Part shown: positions 40,820-49,681 of the stretch, one piece after another | Numbering within the stretch: position 1 is the stretch's first letter | Layout: each line of letters opens with the position of its first letter | Assembly: GCA_963755435.1 (NCBI GenBank) | Contig: CAVWJX010000005.1 | Span: 1,354,565-1,418,564, forward strand | Origin: AP-15 sp963755435 | GTDB taxonomy: Bacteria > Pseudomonadota > Alphaproteobacteria > ATCC43930 > CGMCC-115725 | Direction: 5' to 3' | Length of the DNA stretch: 64,000 nt | The notes under the pieces: model-generated | Seen by the model: only the letters and a program-made list of their open reading frames with translations | Told to the model about the DNA's origin: nothing | Databases searched by the model: none | Position numbers and translations under genes: made by a program

Positions 40820-43540
40820 CTAAGGCCCGGGGTCGCGGCTAAAGGCCGCCGCGGCGCCATGCTCGAGATAGCGCTTTGCGTCGAACCGCCCGAACATCTG
40901 GATCAGGCTCGCCACCGCGCCGGTCCACCCGGTCTGATGGCTGGCGCCGATGCCGGCGCCGTTGTCGCCGTGAAAATACTCGTAAAACAGCAGATGGTCG
41001 CGCCAGAACGGGTCGGTCTGAAACTTCTCGCTGCCGCCGAACACCGGACGCCGGCCGGCCGGATCGCGCAGAAAGATCCGGAGCAGCCGATCGCTGATCT
41101 CGTGAGCAACCTCGAACAGGTTCATCAATATTCCGGACCCGGTTGGGCACTCGATCTTGAAATTATCGCCATAATACGAGTAATAGTGTAATAGCGCGCG
41201 AATGATCATGGCATTCATCGGCATCCAGATCGGCCCGCGCCAGTTGGAATTGCCGCCGAAGCTGCTGCTTTCCGACTCCGCGGGCTGGTAGCCGACCCGA
41301 TATTCCCGCTCGCCCACCGAAAAAATGTAGGGATTGTCGGCGTGCCACCGCGACAAAGCGCGAATGCCGTAGGGACTGAGAAACTCGTCCTCGTCGAGCA
41401 TCCGGGTCAACAGCCGGCGCAGCCGATCGCTGCTGACGAGCCCGATCAGGCCGCGCTCGGCGACGCCGAAACGACCCGGACCGGTGGCATGAACGCTGTT
41501 GCCGAGGAGCGGCATGCGCCGCACCATGTCGGCCATTCGCGCGGCTAGGCGAGGAACACGCTCGCGCTGCCATTTCTCGACCGCGGTCGCGGCGCATAGC
41601 GGCAATAGCCCGACGATCGAGCGAATCTTGAGCCGGGTGGCGCTGCCGTCCGGAAGACGCAGCACGTCATAGTAAAAACCGTCCTCCTCATCCCACATGC
41701 CGTCCGGCCCGATGCCGTGCATGGCGCGGCCGATCAGCACGAATTGCACCGCAAAGCTTGACGCCAGCTCTTCATAAGTCGGGTCGCGCGCCGCCAGCTC
41801 GAAGGCGATTTCGAGCATGTTCTGGCAGTAGAGCGCCATCCAGGCGGTGCCGTCGGCCTGCTCGAGGTAGCCGCCGGTCGGCAGCGGCGCGCTGCGGTCG
41901 AACACGCCGATATTGTCGAGCCCGAGAAACCCGCCTTCGAATACATTTTTGCCGAGGCGGTCCTTGCGATTGATCCACCAGCCGAAATTGGCCGAGAGCT
42001 TGCCGAACGTCCGTTTCAGGAAATCGAGATCGGTTTGGCCATGCACCTCCTGCTCGAAGCGATATAGAAAGATCGCGGCCCAGGCCTGCACCGGCGGGTT
42101 GACGTCGCTGAAATTCCATTCATAGGCCGGGATTTGGCCGGTCGGATGCAGGTAGGCGCTGTCGAGCAGCAGGCACAGCTGCTGCTTGGCAAAACCAATG
42201 TCGACCGCGGCCAGCGCAATCGCATGGAAGGCCAGATCCCAGGCGGCGAACCACGGATATTCCCATTTGTCCGGCATCGCCACGATATGGCCGGCCAGCA
42301 TATGAAACCATTCGCGGTTGCGGACCGGGCGGGATGTTGGCTGCATCGGGTCGGCGCCATGCTCTTCGAGCCATTTGTTGGCATCGAAGAGGTAGAATTG
42401 CTTGCTCCACAGCATGCCGGACAAGGCCTGGCGCATGATGCGGGTCGCATCCTCGCCGACCCCGGCGGGGGTCAATGACCGATAAAACTCGTCGGCCTCG
42501 CCCCGGCGCGTGTCGAAAATCTGTCCGAAGCCGCTGCCGAATGGCGCATCGGCAATGGCATCGGCGAGCCGCAGGCGGATCGTCGCGGTCTCCCCGCCGC
42601 CGATCTCCAGCCGGTAATGCGCCGCGGCCTTAGTCCCGGCGAATTCGGGGTTGACGGTGTCGGTCCGGCCGGCGACGACCCGCTCGCCGATGCCGTCCTT
42701 GACGTATTGGGTGGGGTTGGGCGTGCCGAAAATGCGCTCGTGGTTGGTCTCGTTCTCGGTGAACAGCAGCCTCGCATCACCCTCGCATTGCAGATACCAG
42801 TCGCCGAGCTCGGGGTGGCGAGCGGCGATCGTCGCGGTGCAGCCCGCCGCCGCGATCCGCCGCAGAACGGGTTTGGCCGGACCTGGCCACCATGCCCAGG
42901 TGTTGCGGAACCACAAAGTCGGCAAAACGTCGATCGTCGCCGGCTCGGGGCCGCGGTTGGCGATGCTGATCTCGACCAAAAAGTCGCGCGGCGCGGCCTT
43001 CGCGTATTCAACCAGCACGTCGAAATAACGATCCCCGTCGAACACCCCGGTGTCGATCAGCTCGTATTCCGGCTCGTCACGTCCGCGGCGGCGGCTGGTG
43101 TCGACCAGGTCGGCGTAAGGATATTGCTGCTGCGGATATTTATAGAGGTACTTCATATACGAATGGGTCGGCGTGTTGTCCAAGTAGTAATAATATTCCT
43201 TGACGTCCTCGCCATGGTTACCTTCGCTGTTGGTCAGGCCAAACAGGCGCTCCTTGAGGATCGGGTCGGCGCCGTTCCACAAGGCGAGGGCGAAGCACAA
43301 AAGCTGCTTGTCGTCGCACAGGCCGGCAAGTCCGTCCTCGCCCCAGTGATAGGCGCGCGAGCGGGCGTGATCGTGGGTAAAGTCCTCCCAGGCGTTGCCG
43401 TGCTCGCTGTAATCCTCGCGCACCGTGCCCCATTGGCGCTCGCTGAGGTAAGGTCCCCATGCTTTCCATGGCACGCCGCGGCGCTCCTCGTCGAGCCGCC
43501 TCGCCTCCGCCGTCTGCGGGCGGGCCGTATCCCCGGTCAT
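40820..43540 (-). CDS. GH63-like glucosidase (MGH1-type glycoside hydrolase)
   Basis: A 906-residue protein of the GH63 / mannosylglycerate-hydrolase-like group with an (alpha/alpha)6 barrel. Blocks I recognise are DDKQLLCFALALWNG and YEWNFSDVNPPVQAWA, the GGFLGLDNIGVFDRS segment, ADGTAWMALYCQNMLEIA, and GGNSNWRGPIWMPMNAMIIR. No signal peptide is visible, so it probably acts in the cytoplasm. The substrate (glucosylglycerate- or kojibiose-type glucosides are possible) is inference only. It is convergent with the RND pump and 66 bp from the phosphatase gene. Confidence 0.85.
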   Translation of the reverse strand: MTGDTARPQTAEARRLDEERRGVPWKAWGPYLSERQWGTVREDYSEHGNAWEDFTHDHARSRAYHWGEDGLAGLCDDKQLLCFALALWNGADPILKERLFGLTNSEGNHGEDVKEYYYYLDNTPTHSYMKYLYKYPQQQYPYADLVDTSRRRGRDEPEYELIDTGVFDGDRYFDVLVEYAKAAPRDFLVEISIANRGPEPATIDVLPTLWFRNTWAWWPGPAKPVLRRIAAAGCTATIAARHPELGDWYLQCEGDARLLFTENETNHERIFGTPNPTQYVKDGIGERVVAGRTDTVNPEFAGTKAAAHYRLEIGGGETATIRLRLADAIADAPFGSGFGQIFDTRRGEADEFYRSLTPAGVGEDATRIMRQALSGMLWSKQFYLFDANKWLEEHGADPMQPTSRPVRNREWFHMLAGHIVAMPDKWEYPWFAAWDLAFHAIALAAVDIGFAKQQLCLLLDSAYLHPTGQIPAYEWNFSDVNPPVQAWAAIFLYRFEQEVHGQTDLDFLKRTFGKLSANFGWWINRKDRLGKNVFEGGFLGLDNIGVFDRSAPLPTGGYLEQADGTAWMALYCQNMLEIAFELAARDPTYEELASSFAVQFVLIGRAMHGIGPDGMWDEEDGFYYDVLRLPDGSATRLKIRSIVGLLPLCAATAVEKWQRERVPRLAARMADMVRRMPLLGNSVHATGPGRFGVAERGLIGLVSSDRLRRLLTRMLDEDEFLSPYGIRALSRWHADNPYIFSVGEREYRVGYQPAESESSSFGGNSNWRGPIWMPMNAMIIRALLHYYSYYGDNFKIECPTGSGILMNLFEVAHEISDRLLRIFLRDPAGRRPVFGGSEKFQTDPFWRDHLLFYEYFHGDNGAGIGASHQTGWTGAVASLIQMFGRFDAKRYLEHGAAAAFSRDPGP

Positions 43541-43606
43541 CGCACCGCTCCTCCCCGAGCCCGCGCAATCGGTTCGGGAAGCTTAATCCAAAGTCGCCAA
43601 AGAGGA

Positions 43607-44203
43607 TCAACTTTTGAGGTGGCCGGTATCGTTCCACAGCCGGATCGCCGGCTCGCTCGGAACGTGCTCGTAGCCCAACAGACTGAGGCTCGCGGTGCCG
43701 AGCAACAGATAGCGCCCGCCCGAGGCCGGGAGCCCGAGCCAACGGGCGGCGAGCACGCGCGAGATGTGCGCGCTCGAAACCACCAGCACATCGCCCGCGA
43801 CGGCACGAAGCCGGGCGACCGCCCGATCGGCGCGGGCAGCGATCTGTTCGGGCGTTTCGCCGCCTGGAGCGCCATCGCGGAACAATCGCCAATCGGGGCG
43901 TTCGGCGAGGATCTCGGCGGTGCGGCGGCCCTCGTAGACGCCGTAATCCCATTCCGCCAAATCCGGGTCAATCGCGGCGGCGGCGCCGAAGCCCGCGAGC
44001 GCGCAGGTCCGCACCGCGCGCTGCGACGGGCTGGTCAGCACCTTGGCGAAGATCGCGCCGTGCAGCCGCCGGCCGAGGGCTTGCGCCTGTTCCTCGCCGT
44101 GCTGGGTCAGGGGCAGGTCGGTGCGGCCGGTATGCTGGCCGGACAGGCTCCAGGCGGTCTCGCCGTGCCGCGCCAGATAGACGAGGGGAAGCGGTGCGCT
44201 CAT
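43607..44203 (-). CDS. histidine phosphatase family protein
   Basis: A 198-residue phosphoglycerate-mutase-like phosphatase. The catalytic motif is ARHGETAWSLSGQHTGRTDL with the phospho-accepting His in RHGE. TSPSQRAVRTC, the acid region DLAEWDYGVYEGR and the second catalytic His in VSSAHISRVLAAR complete the active site. AGGAGAG precedes the ATG, which overlaps the stop of the upstream membrane-protein gene as ATGA, so the two are probably coexpressed. The substrate is unknown. Confidence 0.92.
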   Translation of the reverse strand: MSAPLPLVYLARHGETAWSLSGQHTGRTDLPLTQHGEEQAQALGRRLHGAIFAKVLTSPSQRAVRTCALAGFGAAAAIDPDLAEWDYGVYEGRRTAEILAERPDWRLFRDGAPGGETPEQIAARADRAVARLRAVAGDVLVVSSAHISRVLAARWLGLPASGGRYLLLGTASLSLLGYEHVPSEPAIRLWNDTGHLKS

Positions 44204-45207
44204 GATTCTCTCCTGTCTGCGATGCCGGCCGGCCGGCGGTTGGCGGCAAGGCGGCCACGCCACAGCCGGCGGCTTTCGATGATTTGCCACACGCCGAGCG
44301 CCGGCAGCCCGATCGTCAGATCGCGCGCCCGCTTGACCAAGGAGAGCGCGAGCGCCATGTCCGGCGCCAGACCAAAACTGGCGCCAATCAGCACATAGGC
44401 GCCTTCCTGCACGCCGACTGCATTGGGCACCGCGAAGGCAAGAGTGCGGATCGCGTAGAGCAGGCTCTCGATCACCAGCACGGTCTTGAACGGCAGTGGC
44501 GCGCCGCCGAGCCGCAGGGCGAGCCAGGCTTCGAGCGCGCCGGCGATCCAGCAGGCAAGATGCAGCGCAAAGCCGTTCCACAGGCCGCGAGTTCGCCGGT
44601 AGGTCTGGTGCAGCGCGTCCTGCAACGCCGCGGCGCCGGAGGCGGTTCGCTCGGCCCAGCCGCGACCGAGACTGCCGGCCAGCCGCTCGAACAGCCGCAA
44701 GCCGTGGCGCTGCGCCGCGACGAAACCGATCGCGCCGAGGCTCGCGGCGACGAGGCCCGCGGTCACCGGCAGGGTCATTTCGGACCCGGGCCGCAGCCCG
44801 ACCAGCAGAACCAGCCCGAGCGCCGTGTAGGCGAGCTTGGCGAGGAATTCGAGGGTCAGGTCGACGATCGTGCTGGCCGCCGCTGTCGACCCCGGCACGC
44901 CGGCCAGGATCAGCGCCCGGGCGCCGATCACGCAACCGCCGACCGGCGACAGTGGCAACACCTCGGATCCGGCTTCGCGCAACAGGCGCGCCGCCAAAAA
45001 GGCCCAGATCGGCCGCCCCGGCACCAGTCCGCGCCAAGCCAATCCCATGACCGCGATCAACCCGAGATGGATCAGGCAGATCGCGGCGAACCCGCGCCAG
45101 CCGATCGCGGTGAGCGAGCGCAGCACGGCGCCGGCGCCAAACACCGCGATCAGCACCGCGATCACGGCGAGGCCGATGACGGCGGCGACGATCGGGATGG
45201 CTTTCAT
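44200..45207 (-). CDS. lysylphosphatidylglycerol-synthase-like membrane protein (HpnL-like)
   Basis: A 335-residue polytopic protein of the UPF0104 / LPG-synthase transmembrane family. At least eight hydrophobic segments are visible. REAGSEVLPLSPVGGCVIGA and the C-terminal AFAVPNAVGVQEGAYVLIGA resemble HpnL, a protein usually found near hopanoid genes. No hopanoid biosynthesis gene is in this window, so the HpnL label is tentative. ATG 45207 with AGGAAGGGCGG is preferred over an ATG 14 codons upstream. Confidence 0.8.
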   Translation of the reverse strand: MKAIPIVAAVIGLAVIAVLIAVFGAGAVLRSLTAIGWRGFAAICLIHLGLIAVMGLAWRGLVPGRPIWAFLAARLLREAGSEVLPLSPVGGCVIGARALILAGVPGSTAAASTIVDLTLEFLAKLAYTALGLVLLVGLRPGSEMTLPVTAGLVAASLGAIGFVAAQRHGLRLFERLAGSLGRGWAERTASGAAALQDALHQTYRRTRGLWNGFALHLACWIAGALEAWLALRLGGAPLPFKTVLVIESLLYAIRTLAFAVPNAVGVQEGAYVLIGASFGLAPDMALALSLVKRARDLTIGLPALGVWQIIESRRLWRGRLAANRRPAGIADRRES

Positions 45208-45276
45208 CCGCCCTTCCTGGCACGCACGCGGGTGAAAGCCAACCCGCACGCCGCACCAAAGCCGGCGCGGCCGGCC

Positions 45277-45672
45277 CTAATAGGGCGGCGGATAATAGTA
45301 CGGCGGCGGATAGTAGTAAGCCGGCGGGTAGGACGCGGCCGCCGCCGCTCCCGCCGCCGCGCCGACGGCGACGCCAGCCGCGACACCGGCCGCGACCGGG
45401 ACACCGCCATAATAGGCGCCGCCGCGATAGACGGTGCCGCCGTAATAGCCGCCGCGCACCGCGGTGTTGCCATAGGGCCCGCGCACCGCGCCGCCGCCGT
45501 ACGGGCCGCGCACCGCGCCGCCGCCATTGGGCCCGCGCACCGCCGCACCGCCCATCGGCCCGCGATAGGCGGCCCCGCCATTGGGCCCGCGCACCGCGCC
45601 CCAGCCAAAGGCATGCGGCGCCGCCGCCGCAGCGAAAAAAGCGCCGAGACAGAACAGGGCTGTCCGGTTCAT
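45277..45672 (-). CDS. small exported Gly/Tyr/Pro repeat protein
   Basis: A 131-residue protein of unknown function. A signal peptide covers about residues 1-22 (LFCLGAFFAAAAAPHAFG). The mature part is built from repeats of the form AVRGPNGG or AVRGPYGG (at least six), then a GYYGG-type stretch, an Ala/Val-rich hydrophobic segment that may span a membrane (about 86-108), and a Tyr/Pro tail of PPPYYY units. The start overlaps the stop of the DUF2092 gene by ATGA, so the two are a translational pair. Confidence 0.7.
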   Translation of the reverse strand: MNRTALFCLGAFFAAAAAPHAFGWGAVRGPNGGAAYRGPMGGAAVRGPNGGGAVRGPYGGGAVRGPYGNTAVRGGYYGGTVYRGGAYYGGVPVAAGVAAGVAVGAAAGAAAAASYPPAYYYPPPYYYPPPY

Positions 45673-46475
45673 GGCTTACTCCCGGTGGCTTTGGCGGGCG
45701 CCGCCGTGGCGGGCGGCTTCAACGCGATTTGGGTCGCGCCCGCCGGCGGGTGGAACACAAAATCCGCGTCGGTCGGGTGGATCGCAAAGTCCCAATTGGA
45801 GAATTCGGCGATAAAATCGGGCTGCCCAGGCAATGAGCGATAGGTCACGATCAGCCGGCGCGGCAACGACTGACCATTCTTTTCCAGCCACAGCTCCAGG
45901 TCGATTTGCGGCGGCTGCGAGAAAAACAAATGAAGATAGGGGACGCCGTCGATCATCACGGTGTTGACCACCCGTCCGGCGGTCACGCCGCTGAGGACTG
46001 CCTTGCTCGGCGCCTCGGTCAGAAAATCGGCGAGCGGAAAGTCGACGCCCAGCCGCCCCATTGCCACCTTCATCATCCCGGCGATCGTGTCGGGCACCGG
46101 AATGCTCGCATATTTGTTGCCGTTGGCCATGTAGACGATGACGGTCTTGCCGTCATAGACGAGCTTGCCCGGGCCGTCGTCGCCGGTTCGGTCGACCAGC
46201 AGGCGATCCGGCCGGCGCACGGTTACCTTCAGGGTATGAAAGATGTGCAGCAGCTGGCCGGCCTGATCGGCGTAGACCCGGATCGTGCGCGCCTCGAACG
46301 AGAATTCTTTCGACTGCAAGGCTTGGCCCATGCGGGCCAGCGCCGCGCTCGCCTCGGGGCTGATCGACGGTTTTGCCGCGGTAGCCGCCGATGCCGCAGC
46401 AATCGAGAACAGGCTGCCGCCGGCAACGCCGCTGGCGAGCAGGGCGGCGAGGATCGCAACTTGCCTCAGCTTCAT
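45669..46475 (-). CDS. DUF2092-family exported protein
   Basis: A 268-residue secreted or periplasmic protein. The signal peptide is about residues 1-31 (ILAALLASGVAGGSLFSIAA). The DUF2092 body has ALARMGQALQSKEFSFEART, VTVRRPDRLLVDRTGDDGPG, KLVYDGKTVIVYMANGNKYA and GVPYLHLFFSQPPQIDLELW. The fold is thought to be related to outer-membrane lipoprotein carriers, but the role is unknown. GGAGAAA precedes the ATG. Its stop overlaps the start of the repeat protein downstream. Confidence 0.85.
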   Translation of the reverse strand: MKLRQVAILAALLASGVAGGSLFSIAAASAATAAKPSISPEASAALARMGQALQSKEFSFEARTIRVYADQAGQLLHIFHTLKVTVRRPDRLLVDRTGDDGPGKLVYDGKTVIVYMANGNKYASIPVPDTIAGMMKVAMGRLGVDFPLADFLTEAPSKAVLSGVTAGRVVNTVMIDGVPYLHLFFSQPPQIDLELWLEKNGQSLPRRLIVTYRSLPGQPDFIAEFSNWDFAIHPTDADFVFHPPAGATQIALKPPATAAPAKATGSKP

Positions 46476-46911
46476 CAATTTTCTCCATTGTTTTGTTGGC
46501 GCACAGGGCGGGCACGCCGCTACAGCGGGGCCCGGCAGGATACGGCCGGCGGCCACAGCGCCTAGCGGACGCTGCGCCCACAGAAAAACACCGCACTCGT
46601 CCAGACTGGCGCTGCGGCGCGCGCGCTCGGGCAATGTTGCCTTCGGATGCCGCTGGCCTCGACCGAAAGCGCCGGCGCCCTGAGGCTGCGAAGATACCCT
46701 GCCAAACCCGATCAGAAGCGCGAGGCAAGCGGGCCATCTTTCGCCATCGTACCTGCCGTGACGGCGCCGCCCCGGCACTCCATGGCGACCATATCGTGCA
46801 AGCGTCCCGATCGCAATCCCACCCCGAGCGCCTCGCCGCGGCGCTGCCGCCCGCGAGCTTGCGGGCGGCGTCGCGGTGAGGAATTGCCGGGGCACGGGGT
46901 TGGGGTATGGC
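46476..46911 (-). other. 436-bp gap holding a hairpin
   Basis: No gene is supported. The gap lies between the stop of the split secreted protein and the start of the DUF2092 gene. It contains the 9-bp hairpin at 46846-46869 and presumably the DUF2092 promoter, which I could not identify. Confidence 0.4.
46846..46869 (-). terminator. possible terminator hairpin of the split secreted-protein gene
   Basis: gccgcccgc (46846-46854) and gcgggcggc (46861-46869) are perfect reverse complements around a 6-nt loop, 42 bases past the stop at 46912. No T-run follows, so termination is only suggested. Confidence 0.4.
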
Positions 46912-47628
46912 TCAACCGGGCGGTGTTGCGGTCGGAATGGCCGGCAGTGTGTTGCTGTCGGTGCGCGGCACGATCGCCCATTTGGGGGCGGTGGTGAGGC
47001 CGGCGGCGGCCGGGGTCTCGACATTAGCCTTCATCCAGGACCACGCCTGTGCCGCGCCGGGTGCGCCGGCATCGTCGAGCATCGCCATGCCGCCCAACAG
47101 GTAGAGCGGGTAGCCCTCGGCGCCGAGGTCGGCGGCGAAGGCGGAGGGGCCGTTGGCGCGGCCAGTGGCAACGCCGGTGGTCGGATTGACCAGCACCCCG
47201 GTCGGCGAGAGATATTGCGGGGTCAGGGTCGCGATCACCGCCGGCCAGCCATTGAGGAAACCGCCCGCCGCCTGCTCGACCGGCATCTGGTAGGTGTTGA
47301 CCATCCAGGGCTGGCCGGAATTGTTGACCAGGCCGATCGGGTAAGCCCCGGAGTAGACTTGCAGCGGCTTGGCGGCAAAGCCCAGCTCGGCTTCGCGGCC
47401 GATCGCGAATTGCACATACCACTGCATCCAGGGCGAGGTGAACGAGCCAACCGCGTTCTGGTTGTAGACGCCGAGGTTGACCATTTCGGCGACCGACGCT
47501 TCGAGCTGCGAGTTCGGCCCCGGCGCGCCGGTGCTTTCCCAATTCTGCATGACAGGGGCTTTGCCGGCATAAGGACCCTGGTTGCCGGCAGTCCACGGGT
47601 CGCCGGTGGTTGCACCCCATGCTTTCAT
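46912..47628 (-). CDS. C-terminal part of a large secreted protein, separated by a frameshift
   Basis: A 238-residue frame beginning MKAWGATTGDPWTAGNQGPY, without a signal peptide. The same frame stays open upstream of its ATG and reads GGFAISGTPYDGTA, which continues naturally from the MNDAIARMEG end of the preceding gene if one G is added to the GGGG run at 47666-47669. It is therefore most likely the C-terminal third of that protein. The ATG also overlaps the earlier stop by ATGA, so two coupled genes cannot be fully excluded. The fold is unknown; it is rich in Trp, Gly and Pro. Confidence 0.7.
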   Translation of the reverse strand: MKAWGATTGDPWTAGNQGPYAGKAPVMQNWESTGAPGPNSQLEASVAEMVNLGVYNQNAVGSFTSPWMQWYVQFAIGREAELGFAAKPLQVYSGAYPIGLVNNSGQPWMVNTYQMPVEQAAGGFLNGWPAVIATLTPQYLSPTGVLVNPTTGVATGRANGPSAFAADLGAEGYPLYLLGGMAMLDDAGAPGAAQAWSWMKANVETPAAAGLTTAPKWAIVPRTDSNTLPAIPTATPPG

Positions 47629-49286
47629 GGCAGTGCCGTCATAGGGCGTGCCGGAGATCGCGAAGCCCCTTCCATGCGCGCGATAGCGTCGTTCATCAGA
47701 TAGGTGAAGTAGGCCTTTTCGGGCGCACCGTCCGGAGCGATAAAGGCGGCCTCGGCGCGGCTGCGCCCGACCCAGGCGGCACCGCGCAACTCGCCATTGA
47801 TGGCGCCATAGGTGCCGTCCGGCCCGCGGCCGTCTGGATGCGTCGGATCGTCAAGGCTCTGTGCGGCACTGAACCCGGCCCACATGTAGATCTCCTCGAG
47901 GTAGTAGGGGTCGCCGGTCAACAGGTACGGCACAAAGAACGGCGCCGGCTCGTGCGCGGTGCCGAACGACCAGGGCTGGTTGATCTTGAGCGGGCCGACG
48001 ATCTTGACCGCATCGGCGGGCTTGGTGCCGTAATAGGCCAGCAGCGCCTCGGTGTAGGTGGTCAGGGTTTGGCGGTCGGTGATCGAGACGACATGGCCGA
48101 GCCCGGTCTCGGGGCTGAGCCCGGTCGGATCGGCGCGGCTCAACCGCTTGGTCGGGTCGCCCTCGCGCAGATTGGCCGGGAAGGCGCCGGCCAGATCGGC
48201 CATGCCCAGCGACATCTGCCGCATCCGCCAGTCACCGCCATAGAGCCACAGCACGTTCCAGGTCGGGTACGGACCGATCTCCTGGCGCGCCCCGGGCGAG
48301 TTCATACCGGTCTGCCACAGCCCGCCATCCCAAGTGCCATCATAGAGGTCGTGCGGCGGATTGGTCCAATAGCCGTACTCGGTGGCGATCGCACTCGCCG
48401 GCACCACAATCGACGGGTCGAAATTGGGGATGAAGCGGGTCGATTCGAGATAGGCGAGGTTGTTGTCGATATCGACTTCCGGGTTCGGCGTGCCGCCCAG
48501 CCAGAAGCTGCGCGACCAGCGGGTCAACGCGTAATGGGTCAGGCCCGATCGGGTGTAGGCGACGGCGTTGGCTGCGGTCAGGGTAAGATTGTAGGTCAGG
48601 TCTTCGAGCTCCTGGGTGTTGTCGTTGTCGCCGACCGCGCGGACAAACACCTGGTGCGTCTGCGGCCAGAAGGTCGCGTAGAAATGCGGCCGGAACGGGT
48701 GGTAGCCGTCGCCAAAGCCGATGTCGTATTTGCGCGTTGTGCTGTCGTCGCCGAGGATGATGGTCTGCGCCACCGGGCCTGCGGTCCACAGCTTGTAATC
48801 GCCGTTCTGCAGCATGGTGCGCGCGTCCACCGTCCAAGTGCCCCCTCCGGCGGTCGGGGTCAGCTTCATCTTGGCGTCGAACATGTATTGCATTAGCAGC
48901 ATTTGCGCTCGGGTCAGCGGCGTGTTGCTGTTGGCGGTTTGGTTCTGAAAGGTCAGGGTCAGCACGCCGCCGGCCGGGAGGCTCGGGATCACCACGGCAA
49001 CGACCGCGAATTCGACCGAGCCGTCGGCATAGCGGTTCTTGACGTCGGCCTGGGTGGTAAGCGGGCTGCCGTCGAGCAGCACCTGCGGCGCCACCGCGAT
49101 CGCGCCATCGATAAACGGCCGGCCAAACTGCAACGGATAGTTGCTGATCGCCCGCCCGCTCACATTCGTCAGCGTGATCGAGTTGGTGACGCTTGGAACT
49201 GGTAACATCGCTGCATGGCTCGCCGCGGAAACAAAATAAAGTGCTGCCGCGACAGAAAATAAGGCAAAGCGCGCCATTCTCGGCAT
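47625..49286 (-). CDS. large secreted protein, N-terminal part (frameshifted)
   Basis: A 553-residue frame with a signal peptide at about 1-26 (ALYFVSAASHAA). The mature start NSITLTNVSGRAISNYPLQF, followed by a beta-rich region (VEFAVVAVVIPSLPAGGVLT) and later RYDIGFGDGYHPF-type and Trp-rich segments, recalls the RIFT-barrel N-domain of YetA/PcRGLX-like exo-lyases, but this is a tentative resemblance. The real reading frame leaves after MNDAIARMEG; the last 14 residues here are out of frame. Joined to the next frame, the protein would have about 791 residues. Confidence 0.75.
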   Translation of the reverse strand: MPRMARFALFSVAAALYFVSAASHAAMLPVPSVTNSITLTNVSGRAISNYPLQFGRPFIDGAIAVAPQVLLDGSPLTTQADVKNRYADGSVEFAVVAVVIPSLPAGGVLTLTFQNQTANSNTPLTRAQMLLMQYMFDAKMKLTPTAGGGTWTVDARTMLQNGDYKLWTAGPVAQTIILGDDSTTRKYDIGFGDGYHPFRPHFYATFWPQTHQVFVRAVGDNDNTQELEDLTYNLTLTAANAVAYTRSGLTHYALTRWSRSFWLGGTPNPEVDIDNNLAYLESTRFIPNFDPSIVVPASAIATEYGYWTNPPHDLYDGTWDGGLWQTGMNSPGARQEIGPYPTWNVLWLYGGDWRMRQMSLGMADLAGAFPANLREGDPTKRLSRADPTGLSPETGLGHVVSITDRQTLTTYTEALLAYYGTKPADAVKIVGPLKINQPWSFGTAHEPAPFFVPYLLTGDPYYLEEIYMWAGFSAAQSLDDPTHPDGRGPDGTYGAINGELRGAAWVGRSRAEAAFIAPDGAPEKAYFTYLMNDAIARMEGASRSPARPMTALP

Positions 49287-49681
49287 CCTCTACGGAATCC
49301 GACCGATACCCCCATTAATTGGCCGTTGCCGAGAGCGTGGGATACAAGAGTTAAAGAACAATGATAGAAAACGAAAAGAACGTGGTTGTCGAGACCTTGG
49401 CTTCAAAATTGGATGAGTGCGATTACTGAGCGAAATTCCTTGGAAATGATGTTTAATTGCCCTTTATTTTTTGCCAGAAATATGATATATCCTGTCAAGA
49501 ATACGCGCGCCGGCGTGCTGACCAATCGAAGCGCCGGCCCCGCTATTGCCGGCGCCCGCGCGAACCGGGCGGGCCGCTCGTCAGCGCCGTTGGCTAACGG
49601 CCGGGCGAGCAGGCGGCGCTGGCGCTTCTCTGCAGTCGCAAGCCGGCTCCGGGGACGCCGGGCCGGCTTGGCGCCGCCGCT
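49287..49681 (-). other. 395-bp gap, partly AT-rich
   Basis: No gene is supported. The part from about 49310 to 49500 is clearly richer in A/T than the rest of the window, as expected for a promoter region in front of the secreted-protein gene or for a remnant of foreign DNA. It includes CTTGACA on the minus strand (49500-49494), but no matching -10 at a usable distance. The hairpin at 49639-49670 lies at its right end. Confidence 0.4.
49639..49670 (-). terminator. possible terminator hairpin after the DUF2852 gene
   Basis: caagccggc (49639-49647) pairs with gccggcttg (49662-49670), and an inner ccgg/ccgg pair extends the stem past a one-base bulge to 13 pairs with a 5-nt loop. It begins 12 bases after the DUF2852 stop. 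No T-run follows. Confidence 0.45.

Noticed and set aside
44284..45843. A 519-residue plus-strand frame over the HpnL-like and repeat-protein genes
   Set aside because: It is a low-complexity Arg/His/Gly/Ala shadow. The minus strand shows membrane segments, Shine-Dalgarno sites and ATGA coupling.
49471..49500. CTTGACA on the minus strand as a promoter of the split secreted-protein gene
   Set aside because: The sequence 17 bases downstream is TGGCAA, with no -10 match at 15-19 bases spacing.
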